A stretch of DNA of 64,000 bases from Ptiloglossa arizonensis (GCF_051014685.1 NW_027478880.1:344099-408098); one strand, 5' to 3'; counted from the stretch's first letter, positions 1-14,120 are shown. Notes: generated from the sequence alone by a model not told the origin. A program made the numbers and translations.

Positions 1-3000
1 ACCGCTGTAATCGGGCCAGTTTCTACTTTCAGATGCAACAGGAATTTTTGGGTTAGGTCAATCCGTTCGCGAGATATGGGAGTTTGAAGCTAAGAAATGG
101 TTGAGAAGACAACAACTTTTTCGCACTTCTGCTGCTCCAAACGCTTAACCAGAATGGCCTAGGGAAAAAATACACATACCGTAGTAATCGGGCGAGCTTC
201 GACTTTCAGAAGCAATAGGAAATTTTGGGTTATGTCAATCCGTTCGCGAGATATGGGAGTTTGAAGCCAAGAAATGGTTGAGAAGGCAAAAAATTTTTCG
301 CAATTCTGCTGCTCCAAACGCTTAACAAGAATGGCCTAGGGTAAAAATACACATACCGCTGTAATCGGGCGAGTTTCTACTTTCAGACGCAACAGGAATT
401 TTTGAGTTAGGTCAATCCGTTCGCGAGATATGGGAGTTTGAAGCCAAGAAATGGTTGAGAAGGCAAAAAATTTTTCGCAATTCTGCTGCTCCAAACGCTT
501 AACAAGAATGGCCTAGTGAAAAAATACACATACCGCTGTAATCGGGCGAGTTTCTACTTTCAGATGCAACAGGAATTTTTGGTTTAGGTCAATCCGTTCG
601 CGAGATATGGGAGTTTGAAGCCAAGAAATGGTTGAGAAGACAACAAATTTTTCGCACTTCTGCTGCTCCAAACGCTTAACCAGAATGGCCTAGTGAAAAA
701 ATACACATACCGCTGTAATCGGGCGAGTTTCTACTTTCAGATGCAACAGGAATTTTTGGTTTAGGTCAATCCGTTCGCGAGATATGGGAGTTTGAAGCCA
801 AGAAATGGTTGAGAAGGCAAAAAATTTTTCGCAATTCTGCTGCTCCAAACGCTTAACCAGAATGGCCTAGTGAAAAAATACACATACCGCTGTAATCGGG
901 CGAGTTTCTACTTTCAGATGCAACAGGAATTTTTGGTTTAGGTCAATCCGTTCGCGAGATATGGGAGTTTGAAGCTAAGAAATGGTTGAGAAGACAACAA
1001 ATTTTTCGCACTTCTGCTGCTCCAAACGCTTAACCAGAATGGCCTAGTGAAAAAATACACATACCGTTGTAATCGGGCGAGTTTCTACTTTCAGATGCAA
1101 TAGGAATTTTTGGGTTAGGTCAATCCGTTCGCGAGATATGGGAGTTTGAAGCCAAGAAATGGTTGAGAAGGCAAAAAATTTTTCGCAATTCTGCTGCTCC
1201 AAACGCTTAACCAGAATGGCCTATTGAAAAAATACACATACCGCTGTAATCGGGCCAGTTTCTACTTTCAGATGCAACAGGAATTTTTGGGTTAGGTCAA
1301 TCCGTTCGCGAGATATGGGAGTTTGAAGCTAAGAAATGGTTGAGAAGACAACAACTTTTTCGCACTTCTGCTGCTCCAAACGCTTAACCAGAATGGCCTA
1401 GGGAAAAAATACACATACCGTAGTAATCGGGCGAGCTTCGACTTTCAGAAGCAATAGGAAATTTTGGGTTATGTCAATCCGTTCGCGAGATATGGGAGTT
1501 TGAAGCCAAGAAATGGTTGAGAAGGCAAAAAATTTTTCGCAATTCTGCTGCTCCAAACGCTTAACCAGAATGGCCTAGTGAAAAAATACACATACCGCTG
1601 TAATCGGGCGAGTTTCTACTTTCAGATGCAACAGGAATTTTTGGTTTAGGTCAATCCGTTCGCGAGATATGGGAGTTTGAAGCTAAGAAATGGTTGAGAA
1701 GACAACAAATTTTTCGCACTTCTGCTGCTCCAAACGCTTAACCAGAATGGCCTAGGGAAAAAATACACATACCGTTGTAATCGGGCGAGTTTCTACTTTC
1801 AGATGCAATAGGAATTTTTGGGTTAGGTCAATCCGTTCGCGAGATATGGGAGTTTGAAGCCAAGAAATGGTTGAGAAGGCAAAAAATTTTTCGCAATTCT
1901 GCTGCTCCAAACGCTTAACCAGAATGGCCTAGTGAAAAAATACACATACCGCTGTAATCGGGCCAGTTTCTACTTTCAGATGCAACAGGAATTTTTGGGT
2001 TAGGTCAATCCGTTCGCGAGATATGGGAGTTTGAAGCTAAGAAATGGTTGAGAAGACAACAACTTTTTCGCACTTCTGCTGCTCCAAACGCTTAACCAGA
2101 ATGGCCTAGGGAAAAAATACACATACCGTAGTAATCGGGCGAGCTTCGACTTTCAGAAGCAATAGGAAATTTTGGGTTATGTCAATCCGTTCGCGAGATA
2201 TGGGAGTTTGAAGCCAAGAAATGGTTGAGAAGGCAAAAAATTTTTCGCAATTCTGCTGCTCCAAACGCTTAACAAGAATGGCCTAGGGTAAAAATACACA
2301 TACCGCTGTAATCGGGCGAGTTTCTACTTTCAGACGCAACAGGAATTTTTGAGTTAGGTCAATCCGTTCGCGAGATATGGGAGTTTGAAGCCAAGAAATG
2401 GTTGAGAAGGCAAAAAATTTTTCGCAATTCTGCTGCTCCAAACGCTTAACCAGAATGGCCTAGTGAAAAAATACACAAACCGCTGTAATCGGGCGAGTTT
2501 CTACTTTCAGATGCAACAGGAATTTTTGGTTTAGGTCAATCCGTTCGCGAGATATGGGAGTTTGAAGCTAAGAAATGGTTGAGAAGACAACAAATTTTTC
2601 GCACTTCTGCTGCTCCAAACGCTTAACCAGAATGGCCTAGTGAAAAAATACACATACCGTTGTAATCGGGCGAGTTTCTACTTTCAGATGCAATAGGAAT
2701 TTTTGGGTTAGGTCAATCCGTTCGCGAGATATGGGAGTTTGAAGCCAAGAAATGGTTGAGAAGGCAAAAAATTTTTCGCAATTCTGCTGCTCCAAACGCT
2801 TAACCAGAATGGCCTAGTGAAAAAATACACATACCGCTGTAATCGGGCCAGTTTCTACTTTCAGATGCAACAGGAATTTTTGGGTTAGGTCAATCCGTTC
2901 GCGAGATATGGGAGTTTGAACCTAAGAAATGGTTGAGAAGACAACAACTTTTTCGCACTTCTGCTGCTCCAAACGCTTAACCAGAATGGCCTAGGGAAAA

Positions 3001-5636
3001 AATACACATACCGTAGTAATCGGGCGAGCTTCGACTTTCAGAAGCAATAGGAAATTTTGCGTTATGTCAATCCGTTCGCGAGATATGGGAGTTTGAAGCC
3101 AAGAAATGGTTGAGAAGGCAAAAAATTTTTCGCAATTCTGCTGCTCCAAACGCTTAACAAGAATGGCCTAGGGTAAAAATACACATACCGCTGTAATCGG
3201 GCGAGTTTCTACTTTCAGACGCAACAGGAATTTTTGAGTTAGGTCAATCCGTTCGCGAGATATGGGAGTTTGAAGCCAAGAAATGGTTGAGAAGGCAAAA
3301 AATTTTTCGCAATTCTGCTGCTCCAAACGCTTAACCAGAATGGCCTAGTGAAAAAATACACATACCGCTGTAATCGGGCGAGTTTCTACTTTCAGATGCA
3401 ACAGGAATTTTTGGTTTAGGTCAATCCGTTCGCGAGATATGGGAGTTTGAAGCTAAGAAATGGTTGAGAAGACAACAAATTTTTCGCACTTCTGCTGCTC
3501 CAAACGCTTAACCAGAATGGCCTAGTGAAAAAATACACATACCGTTGTAATCGGGCGAGTTTCTACTTTCAGATGCAATAGGAATTTTTGGGTTAGGTCA
3601 ATCCGTTCGCGAGATATGGGAGTTTGAAGCCAAGAAATGGTTGAGAAGGCAAAAAATTTTTCGCAATTCTGCTGCTCCAAACGCTTAACCAGAATGGCCT
3701 AGTGAAAAAATACACATACCGCTGTAATCGGGCCAGTTTCTACTTTCAGATGCAACAGGAATTTTTGGGTTAGGTCAATCCGTTCGCGAGATATGGGAGT
3801 TTGAAGCTAAGAAATGGTTGAGAAGAAAGCAACTTTTTCGCACTTCTGCTGCTCCAAACGCTTAACCAGAATGGCCTAGGGAAAAAATACACATACCGTA
3901 GTAATCGGGCGAGCTTCGACTTTCAGAAGCAATAGGAAATTTTGGGTTATGTCAATCCGTTCGCGAGATATGGGAGTTTGAAGCCAAGAAATGGTTGAGA
4001 AGGCAAAAAATTTTTCGCAATTCTGCTGCTCCAAACGCTTAACAAGAATGGCCTAGGGTAAAAATACACATACCGCTGTAATCGGGCGAGTTTCTACTTT
4101 CAGACGCAACAGGAATTTTTGAGTTAGGTCAATCCGTTCGCGAGATATGGGAGTTTGAAGCCAAGAAATGGTTGAGAAGGCAAAAAATTTTTCGCAATTC
4201 TGCTGCTCCAAACGCTTAACCAGAATGGCCTAGGGAAAAAATACACATACCGCTGTATTCGGGCGAGTTTCTACTTTCAGACGCAACAGGAATTTTTGAG
4301 TTAGGTCAATCCGTTCGCGAGATATGGGAGTTTGAAGCCAAGGAATGGTTGAGAAGGCAAAAAATTTTTCGCAATTCTGCTGCACCAAACGCTTAACAAG
4401 AATGGCCTAGGGAAAAAATACACATACCGTTGTAATCGGGCGAGTTTCTACTTTCAGATGCAACAGGAATTTTTGGGTTAGGTCAATCCGTTCGCGAGAT
4501 ATGGGAGTTTGAAGCCAAGAAATGGTTGAGAAGGCAAAAAATTTTTCGCAATTCTGCTGCTCCAAACGCTTAACAAGAAGGGCCTAGGGAAAAAATACAC
4601 ATACCGTTGTAATCGGGCGAGCTTCGACTTTCAGAAGCAATAGGAAATTTTGGGTTAGGTCAATCCGTTCGCGAGATATGGGAGTTTGAAGCCAAGAAAT
4701 GGTTGAGAAGGCAAAAAATTTTTCGCAATTCTGCTGCTCCAAACGCTTAACAAGAATGGCCTAGGGTAAAAATACACATACCGCTGTAATCGGGCGAGTT
4801 TCTACTTTCAGACACAACAGGAATTTTTGAGTTAGGTCAATCCGTTCGCGAGATATGGGTGTTTGAAGCCAAGAAATGGTTGAGACGGCAAAAAATTTTT
4901 CGCAATTCTGCTGCTCCAAACGCTTAACCAGAATGGCCTAGGGAAAAAATACACATACCGCTGTAATCGGGCGAGTTTCTACTTTCAGATGCAACAGGAA
5001 TTTTTGGTTTAGGTCAATCCGTGCGCGAGATATGGGAGTTTGAAGCTAAGAAATGGTTGAGAAGACTACAAATTTTTCGCACTTCTGCTGCTCCAAACGC
5101 TTAACCAGAATGGCCTTGTGAAAAAATACACATACCGTTGTAATCGGGCGAGTTTCTACTTTCAGACGCTACAGGAATTTTTGGGTTAGGTCAATCCGTT
5201 CTCGAGATATGGGAGTTTGAAGCCAAGAAATGGTTGAGAAGCCAAAAATTTTTCGCAATTCTGCTGCTCCAAACGCTTAACCAGAATGGCCTAGGGAAAA
5301 AATACACATACCGTTGTAATCGGGCGAGTTTCTACTTTCAGATGCAACAGGAATTTTTGGGTTAGGTCAATCCGTTCGCGAGATATGGGAGTTTGACGCT
5401 AAGAAATGGTTGAGAAGACAACAAATTTTTCGAAATTCTGCTGCTCCAAACGCTTAACCAGAATGGCCTAGGGAAAAAATACACACACCGTTGTAATCGG
5501 GCGAGTTTCTACTTTCAGATGCAATAGGAATTTTTGGGTTAGGTCAATCCGTTCGCGAGATATGGGAGTTTGAAGCCAAGAAATGGTTGAGAAGGCAAAA
5601 AATTTTTCGCAATTCTGCTGCTCCAAACGCTTAACC

Positions 5637-6521
5637 AGAATGGCCTAGTGAAAAAATACACATACCGCTGTAATCGGGCCAGTTTCTACTTTCAGATGCA
5701 ACAGGAATTTTTGGGTTAGGTCAATCCGTTCGCGAGATATGGGAGTTTGAAGCTAAGAAATGGTTGAGAAGACAACAACTTTTTCGCACTTCTGCTGCTC
5801 CAAACGCTTAACCAGAATGGCCTAGGGAAAAAATACACATACCGTAGTAATCGGGCGAGCTTCGACTTTCAGAAGCAATAGGAAATTTTGGGTTATGTCA
5901 ATCCGTTCGCGAGATATGGGAGTTTGAAGCCAAGAAATGGTTGAGAAGGCAAAAAATTTTTCGCAATTCTGCTGCTCCAAACGCTTAACAAGAATGGCCT
6001 AGGGTAAAAATACACATACCGCTGTAATCGGGCGAGTTTCTACTTTCAGACGCAACAGGAATTTTTGAGTTAGGTCAATCCGTTCGCGAGATATGGGAGT
6101 TTGAAGCCAAGAAATGGTTGAGAAGGCAAAAAATTTTTCGCAATTCTGCTGCTCCAAACGCTTAACCAGAATGGCCTAGTGAAAAAATACAAATACCGCT
6201 GTAATCGGGCGAGTTTCTACTTTCAGATGCAACAGGAGTTTTTGGTTTAGGTCAATCCGTTCGCGAGATATGGGAGTTTGAAGCTAAGAAATGGTTGAGA
6301 AGACAACAAATTTTTCGCACTTCTGCTGCTCCAAACGCTTAACCAGAATGGCCTAGTGAAAAAATACACATACCGTTGTCATCGGGCGAGTTTCTACTTT
6401 CAGATGCAATAGGAATTTTTGGGTTAGGTCAATCCGTTCGCGAGATATGGGAGTTTGAAGCCAAGAAATGGTTGAGAAGGCAAAAAATTTTTCGCAATTC
6501 TGCTGCTCCAAACGCTTAACC
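5637..6521 (+). repeat. 885-bp HOR unit, copy 1 of a near-identical tandem pair
   Basis: This five-monomer unit (types A to E) shares private variants with the next 885 bp: ATACAAATACC instead of ATACACATACC, AGGAGTTTTTGG instead of AGGAATTTTTGG, and GTTGTCATCGGG instead of GTTGTAATCGGG. Each lies exactly 885 bp from its partner. The one difference noticed is GGTTAGGTC here against GGTTATGTC in copy 2. This marks a recent tandem duplication of a whole HOR unit. Confidence 0.9.
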
Positions 6522-7406
6522 AGAATGGCCTAGTGAAAAAATACACATACCGCTGTAATCGGGCCAGTTTCTACTTTCAGATGCAACAGGAATTTTTGGG
6601 TTATGTCAATCCGTTCGCGAGATATGGGAGTTTGAAGCTAAGAAATGGTTGAGAAGACAACAACTTTTTCGCACTTCTGCTGCTCCAAACGCTTAACCAG
6701 AATGGCCTAGGGAAAAAATACACATACCGTAGTAATCGGGCGAGCTTCGACTTTCAGAAGCAATAGGAAATTTTGGGTTATGTCAATCCGTTCGCGAGAT
6801 ATGGGAGTTTGAAGCCAAGAAATGGTTGAGAAGGCAAAAAATTTTTCGCAATTCTGCTGCTCCAAACGCTTAACAAGAATGGCCTAGGGTAAAAATACAC
6901 ATACCGCTGTAATCGGGCGAGTTTCTACTTTCAGACGCAACAGGAATTTTTGAGTTAGGTCAATCCGTTCGCGAGATATGGGAGTTTGAAGCCAAGAAAT
7001 GGTTGAGAAGGCAAAAAATTTTTCGCAATTCTGCTGCTCCAAACGCTTAACCAGAATGGCCTAGTGAAAAAATACAAATACCGCTGTAATCGGGCGAGTT
7101 TCTACTTTCAGATGCAACAGGAGTTTTTGGTTTAGGTCAATCCGTTCGCGAGATATGGGAGTTTGAAGCTAAGAAATGGTTGAGAAGACAACAAATTTTT
7201 CGCACTTCTGCTGCTCCAAACGCTTAACCAGAATGGCCTAGTGAAAAAATACACATACCGTTGTCATCGGGCGAGTTTCTACTTTCAGATGCAATAGGAA
7301 TTTTTGGGTTAGGTCAATCCGTTCGCGAGATATGGGAGTTTGAAGCCAAGAAATGGTTGAGAAGGCAAAAAATTTTTCGCAATTCTGCTGCTCCAAACGC
7401 TTAACC
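6522..7406 (+). repeat. 885-bp HOR unit, copy 2 of a near-identical tandem pair
   Basis: This is the second member of the duplication, starting exactly 885 bp after copy 1. It carries the same three private variants (for example TTGTCATCGGG at 7261, matching 6376). Its first monomer has GGTTATGTC, normally seen in type B monomers, which suggests a small conversion or a point change after duplication. Confidence 0.9.
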
Positions 7407-10400
7407 AGAATGGCCTAGTGAAAAAATACACATACCGCTGTAATCGGGCCAGTTTCTACTTTCAGATGCAACAGGAATTTTTGGGTTAGGTCAATCCGTT
7501 CGCGAGATATGGGAGTTTGAACCTAAGAAATGGTTGAGAAGACAACAACTTTTTCGCACTTCTGCTGCTCCAAACGCTTAACCAGAATGGCCTAGGGAAA
7601 AAATACACATACCGTAGTAATCGGGCGAGCTTCGACTTTCAGAAGCAATAGGAAATTTTGGGTTATGTCAATCCGTTCGCGAGATATGGGAGTTTGAAGC
7701 CAAGAAATGGTTGAGAAGGCAAAAAATTTTTCGCAATTCTGCTGCTCCAAACGCTTAACAAGAATGGCCTAGGGTAAAAATACACATACCGCTGTAATCG
7801 GGCGAGTTTCTACTTTCAGACGCAACAGGAATTTTTGAGTTATGTCAATCCGTTCGCGAGATATGGGAGTTTGAAGCCAAGAAATGGTTGAGAAGCCAAA
7901 AATTTTTCGCAATTCTGCTGCTCCAAACGCTTAACCAGAATGGCCTAGGGAAAAAATACACATACGGTTGTAATCGGGCGAGTTTCTACTTTCAGATGCA
8001 ACAGGAATTTTTGGGTTAGGTCAATCCGTTCGCGAGATATGGGAGTTTGACGCTAAGAAATGGTTGAGAAGACAACAAATTTTTCGAAATTCTGCTGCTC
8101 CAAACGCTTAACCAGAATGGCCTAGGGAAAAAATACACACGCCGTTGTAATCGGGCGAGTTTCTACTTTCAGATGCAATAGGAATTTTTGGGTTAGGTCA
8201 ATCCGTTCGCAAGATATGGGAGTTTGAAGCCAAGAAATGGTTGAGAAGGCAAAAAATTTTTCGCAATTCTGCTGCTCCAAACGCTTAACCAGAATGGCCT
8301 AGTGAAAAAATACACATACCGCTGTAATCGGGCCAGTTTCTACTTTCAGATGCAGCAGGAATTTTTGGGTTAGGTCAATCCGTTCGCGAGATATGGGAGT
8401 TTGAAGCTAAGAAATGGTTGAGAAGACAACAACTTTTTCGCACTTCTGCTGCTCCAAACGCTTAACCAGAATGGCCTAGGGAAAAAATACACATACCGTA
8501 GTAATCGGGCGAGCTTCGACTTTCAGAAGCAATAGGAAATTTTGGGTTATGTCAATCCGTTCGCGAGATATGGGAGTTTGAAGCCAAGAAATGGTTGAGA
8601 AGGCAAAAAATTTTTCGCAATTCTGCTACTCCAAACGCTTAACAAGAATGGCCTAGGGTAAAAATACACATACCGCTGTAATCGGGCGAGTTTCTACTTT
8701 CAGACGCAACAGGAATTTTTGAGTTAGGTCAATCCGTTCGCGAGATATGGGAGTTTGAAGCCAAGAAATGGTTGAGAAGGCAAAAAATTTTTCGCAATTC
8801 TGCTGCTCCAAACGCTTAACCAGAATGGCCTAGTGAAAAAATACACATACCGCTGTAATCGGGCCAGTTTCTACTTTCAGATGCAACAGGAATTTTTGGG
8901 TTAGGTCAATCCGTTCGCGAGATATGGGAGTTTGAAGCTAAGAAATGGTTGAGAAGACAACAACTTTTTCGCACTTCTGCTGCTCCAAACGCTTAACCAG
9001 AATGGCCTAGGGAAAAAATACACATACCGTAGTAATCGGGCGAGCTTCGACTTTCAGAAGCAATAGGAAATTTTGGGTTATGTCAATCCGTTCGCGAGAT
9101 ATGGGAGTTTGAAGCCAAGAAATGGTTGAGAAGGCAAAAAATTTTTCGCAATTCTGCTGCTCCAAACGCTTAACAAGAATGGCCTAGGGTAAAAATACAC
9201 ATACCGCTGTAATCGGGCGAGTTTCTACTTTCAGACGCAACAGGAATTTTTGAGTTAGGTCAATCCGTTCGCGAGATATGGGAGTTTGAAGCCAAGAAAT
9301 GGTTGAGAAGCAAAAAATTTTTCGAAATTCTGCTGCTCCAAACGCTTAACCAGAATGGCCTAGTGAAAAAATACACATACCGCTGTAATCGGGCCAGTTT
9401 CTACTTTCAGATGCAACAGGAATTTCTGGGTTAGGTCAATCCGTTCGCGAGATATGGGAGTTTGAAGCTAAGAAATGGTTGAGAAGACAACAACTATTTC
9501 GCACTTCTGCTGCTCCAAACGCTTAACCAGAATGGCCTAGGGAAAAAATACACATACCGTAGTAATCGGGCGAGCTTCGACTTTCAGAAGCAATAGGAAA
9601 TTTTGGGTTATGTCAATCCGTTCGCGAGATATGGGAGTTTGAAGCCAAGAAATGGTTGAGAAGCCAAAATTTTTTCGCAATTCTGCTGCTCCAAACGCTT
9701 AACCAGAATGGCCTAGGGAAAAAATACACATACGGTTGTAATCGGGCGAGTTTCTACTTTCAGACGCTACAGGAATTTTTGGGTTAGGTCAATCCGTTCG
9801 CGAGATATGGGAGTTTGAAGCCAAGAAATGGTTGAGAAGCCAAAAATTTTTCGCAATTCTGCTGCTCCAAACGCTTAACCAGAATGGCCTAGGGAAAAAA
9901 TACACATACGGTTGTAATCGGGCGAGTTTCGACTTTCAGAAGCAATAGGAATTTTTGGGTTAGGTCAATCCGTTCGCGAGATATGGGACTTTGAAGCCAA
10001 GAAATGGTTGAGAAGGCAAAAAATTTTTCGCAATTCTGCTGCTCCAAACGCTTAACAAGAATGGCCTAGGGAAAAAATACACATACCGTTGTAATCGGGC
10101 GAGTTTCTACTTTCAGACGCTACAGAAATTTTTGGGTTAGGTCAATCCGTTCGCGAGATATGGGAGTTTGAAGCCAAGAAATGGTTGAGAAGCCAAAAAT
10201 TTTTCTCAATTCTGCTGCTCCAAACGCTTAACCAGAATGGCCTAGGGAAAAAATACACATACGGTTGTAATCGGGCGAGTTTCTACTTTCAGATGCAACA
10301 GGAATTTTTGGGTTAGGTCAATCCGTTCGCGAGATATGGGAGTTTGACGCTAAGAAATGGTTGAGAATACAACAAATTTTTCGAAATTCTGCTGCTCCAA

Positions 10401-12176
10401 ACGCTTAACCAGAATGGCCTAGGGAAAAAATACACACGCCGTTGTAACCGGGCGAGTTTCTACTTTCAGATGCAATAGGAATTTTTGGGTTAGGTCAATC
10501 CGTTCGCGAGATATGGGAGTTTGAATCCAAGAAATGGTTGAGAAGGCAAAAAATTTTTCGCAATTCTGCTGCTCCAAACGCTTAACCAGAATGGCCTAGT
10601 GAAAAAATACACATACCGCTGTAATCGGGCCAGTTTCTACTTTCAGATGCAACAGGAATTTTTGGGTTAGGTCAATCCGTTCGCGAGATATGGGAGTTTG
10701 AAGCTAAGAAATGGTTGAGAAGACAACAACTTTTTCGCACTTCTGCTGCTCCAAACGCTTAACCAGAATGGCCTAGGGAAAAAATACACATACCGTAGTA
10801 ATCGGGCGAGCTTCGACTTTCAGAAGCAATAGGAAATTTTGGGTTATGTCAATCCGTTCGCGAGATATGGGAGTTTGAAGCCAAGAAATGGTTGAGAAGG
10901 CAAAAAATTTTTCGCAATTCTGCTGCTCCAAACGCTTAACAAGAATGGCCTAGGGTAAAAATACACATACCGCTGTAATCGGGCGAGTTTCTACTTTCAG
11001 ACGCAACAGGAATTTTTGAGTTAGGTCAATCCGTTCGCGAGATATGGGAGTTTGAAGCCAAGAAATGGTTGAGAAGGCAAAAAATTTTTCGCAATTCTGC
11101 TGCTCCAAACGCTTAACCAGAATGGCCTAGGGAAAAAATACACATACCGCTGTAATCGGGCCAGTTTCTACTTTCAGATGCAACAGGAATTTTTGGGTTA
11201 GGTCAATCCGTTCGCGAGATATGGGAGTTTGAAGCTAAGAAATGGTTGAGAAGACAACAAATTTTTCGCATTTCTGCAGCTCCAAACGCTTAACCAGAAT
11301 GGCCTTGTGAAAAAATACACATACCGTTGTAATCGGGTGAGTTTCTACTTTCAGACGCCACAGGAATTTTTGGGTTAGGTCAATCCGTTCGCGAGATATG
11401 GGAGTTTGAAGCCAAGAAATGGTTGAGAAGCCAAAATTTTTTCGCAATTCTGCTGCTCCAAACGCTTAACCAGAATGGCCTAGGGAAAAAATACACATAC
11501 GGTTGTAATCGGGCGAGTTTCTACTTTCAGACGCTACAGGAATTTTTGGGTTAGGTCAATCCGTTCGCGAGATATGGGAGTTTGAAGCCAAGAAATGGTT
11601 GAGAAGCCAAAAATTTTTCGCAATTCTGCTGCTCCAAACGCTTAACCAGAATGGCCTAGGGAAAAAATACACATACGGTTGTAATCGGGCGAGTTTCTAC
11701 TTTCAGACGCTACAGGAATTTTTGGGTTAGGTCAATCCGTTCGCGAGATATGGGAGTTTGAAGCCAAGAAATGGTTGAGAAGCCAAAATTTTTTCGCAAT
11801 TCTGCTGCTCCAAACGCTTAACCAGAATGGCCTAGGGAAAAAATACACATACGGTTGTAATCGGGCGAGTTTCGACTTTCAGAAGTAATAGGAATTTTTG
11901 GGTTAGGTCAATCCGTTCGCGAGATATGGGAGTTTGAAGCCAAGAAATGGTTGAGAAGGCAAAAAATTTTTCGCAATTCTGCTGCTCCAAACGCTTAACA
12001 AGAATGGCCTAGAGAAAAAATACACATACCGTTGTAATCGGGCGAGTTTCTACTTTCAGACGCTACAGGAATTTTTGGGTTAGGTCAATCCGTTCGCGAG
12101 ATATGGGAGTTTGAAGCCAAGAAATGGTTGAGAAGCCAAAAATTTTTCGCAATTCTGCTGCTCCAAACGCTTAACC

Positions 12177-13590
12177 AGAATGGCCTAGGGAAAAAATACA
12201 CATACGGTTGTAATCGGGCGAGTTTCTACATTCAGATGCAACAGGAATTTTTGGGTTAGGTCAATCCGTTCGCGAGATATGGGAGTTTGACGCTAAGAAA
12301 TGGATGAGAAGACAACAAATTTTTCGAAATTCTGCTGCTCCAAACGCTTAACCAGAATGGCCTAGGGAAAAAATACACACGCCGTTGTAATCGGGCGAGT
12401 TTCTACTTTCAGATGCAATAGGAATTTTTGGGTTAGGTCAATCCGTTCGCGAGATATGGGAGTGTGAAACCAAGAAATGGTTGAGAAGGCAAAAAATTTT
12501 TCGCAATTCTGCTGCTCCAAACGTTTAACCAGAATGGCCTAGGGAAAAAATACACATACCGCTGCAATAGGGCGAGTTTCTACTTTCAGACGCAACAGGA
12601 ATTTTTGAGTTAGGTCAATCCGTTCGCGAGATATGGGAGTTTGAAGCCAAGAAATGGTTGAGAAGGCAAAACATTTTTCGCAATTCTGCTGCTCCAAACG
12701 CTTAACCAGAATGGCCTAGGGAAAAAATACACATACCGTTGTAATCGGGGAGTTTCTACTTTCAGATGCAACAGGAATTTTTGGGTTAGGTCAATCCGTT
12801 CGCGAAATATGGGAGTTTGAAGCTAAGAAATGGTTGAGAAGACAACAAATTTTTCGCACTTCTGCTGCTCCAAACGCTTAACCAGAATGGCCTAGGGAAA
12901 AAATACACATACCGTTGTAATCGGGCGAGTTTCTACTTTCAGATGCAACAGGAATTTTTGGGTTAGGTCAATCCGTTCGCGAGATATGGGAGTTTGACGC
13001 TAAGAAATGGTTGAGAAGACAACAAATTTTTCGAAATTCTGCTGCTCCAAACGCTTAACCAGAATGGCCTAGGGAAAAAATACACACGCCGTTGTAATCG
13101 GGCGAGTTTCTACTTTCAGATGCAATAGGAATTTTTGGGTTAGGTCAATCCGTTCGCGAGATATGGGAGTGTGAAACCAAGAAATGGTTGAGAAGGCAAA
13201 AAATTTTTCGCAATTCTGCTGCTCCAAACGTTTAACCAGAATGGCCTAGGGAAAAAATACACATACCGCTGCAATAGGGCGAGTTTCTACTTTCAGACGC
13301 AACAGGAATTTTTGAGTTAGGTCAATCCGTTCGCGAGATATGGGAGTTTGAAGCCAAGAAGTGGTTGAGAAGGCAAAACATTTTTCGCAATTCTGCTGCT
13401 CCAAACGCTTAACCAGAATGGCCTAGGGAAAAAATACACATACCGTTGTAATCGGGGAGTTTCTACTTTCAGATGCAACAGGAATTTTTGGGTTAGGTCA
13501 ATCCGTTCGCGAAATATGGGAGTTTGAAGCTAAGAAATGGTTGAGAAGACAACAAATTTTTCGCACTTCTGCTGCTCCAAACGCTTAACC
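12177..13590 (+). repeat. Four-monomer cassette, copies 1 and 2 in tandem
   Basis: Two 707-bp copies (12177-12883 and 12884-13590) each contain four monomers in this order: GACGCTAAG; ACACGCCG with GGGAGTGTGAAACC; GCAATAGGGCG with TTTTGAGTTAGG and CAAAACATTTTT; ATCGGGGAG with CGCGAAATATGGG. The copies differ at only a few bases, for example TGGATGAG near 12301 and AAGTGGTTG near 13360. The third and fourth marker sets are shared with copies at 14121, 17125 and 22956. Confidence 0.88.
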
Positions 13591-14120
13591 AGAATGGCCT
13601 TGTGAAAAAAATACACATACGGTTGTAATCGGGCGAGTTTCTACTTTCAGACGCTACAGGAATTTTTGGGTTAGGTCAATCCGTTCGCGAGATATGGGAG
13701 TTTGAAGCCAAGAAATGGTTGAGAAGCCAAAATTTTTTCGCAATTCTTCTGCTCCAAACGCTTAACCAGAATGGCCTAGGGAAAAAATACACATACGGTT
13801 GTAATCGGGCGAGTTTCGACTTTCAGAAGTAATAGGAATTTTTGGGTTAGGTCAATCCGTTCGCGAGATATGGGAGTTTGAAGCCAAGAAATGGTTGAGA
13901 AGGCAAAAAATTTTTCGCAATTCTGCTGCTCCAAACGCTTAACAAGAATGGCCTAGGGAAAAAATACACACACCGTTGTAATCGGGCGAGTTTCTACTTT
14001 CAGACGCTACAGGAATTTTTGGGTTAGGTCAATCCGTTCGCGAGATATGGGAGTTTGAAGCCAAGAAATGGTTGAGAAGCCAAAAATTTTTCGCAATTCT
14101 GCTGCTCCAAACGCTTAACC

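Larger units (their letters stand above)
1..12176 (+). repeat. Block A: five-monomer higher-order repeat (885 bp)
   Basis: Five monomer types recur in a fixed order. Type A has GGGCCAGTTT and CAACAACTTTTT. Type B has CCGTAGTAATC, GAGCTTCGAC and GGTTATGTC. Type C has CCTAGGGTAAAA, GACGCAACAGG and TTTTGAGTTAGG. Type D has GGTTTAGG and GCTAAG. Type E has CCGTTGTAATC and GATGCAATAGG. A-type monomers at about 1960, 2845 and 3730 are 885 bp apart, and the same holds for about 5680, 6560 and 7445. The order is broken in places: C is missing near 1600, D-like monomers are multiplied near 535-1065, and irregular stretches lie at 4.25-5.5 and 7.9-8.3 kb and from about 9.65 kb onward. Many monomers here read CCTAGTG and so lose the CCTAGG site that is usual later in the window. 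Confidence 0.88.

Noticed and set aside
11235..11447. Reverse-strand open frames of 61-75 codons here, at 25723-25950 and at 40307-40492
   Set aside because: These are translations of one to one and a half satellite monomers. They resemble each other only because the DNA is repeated.
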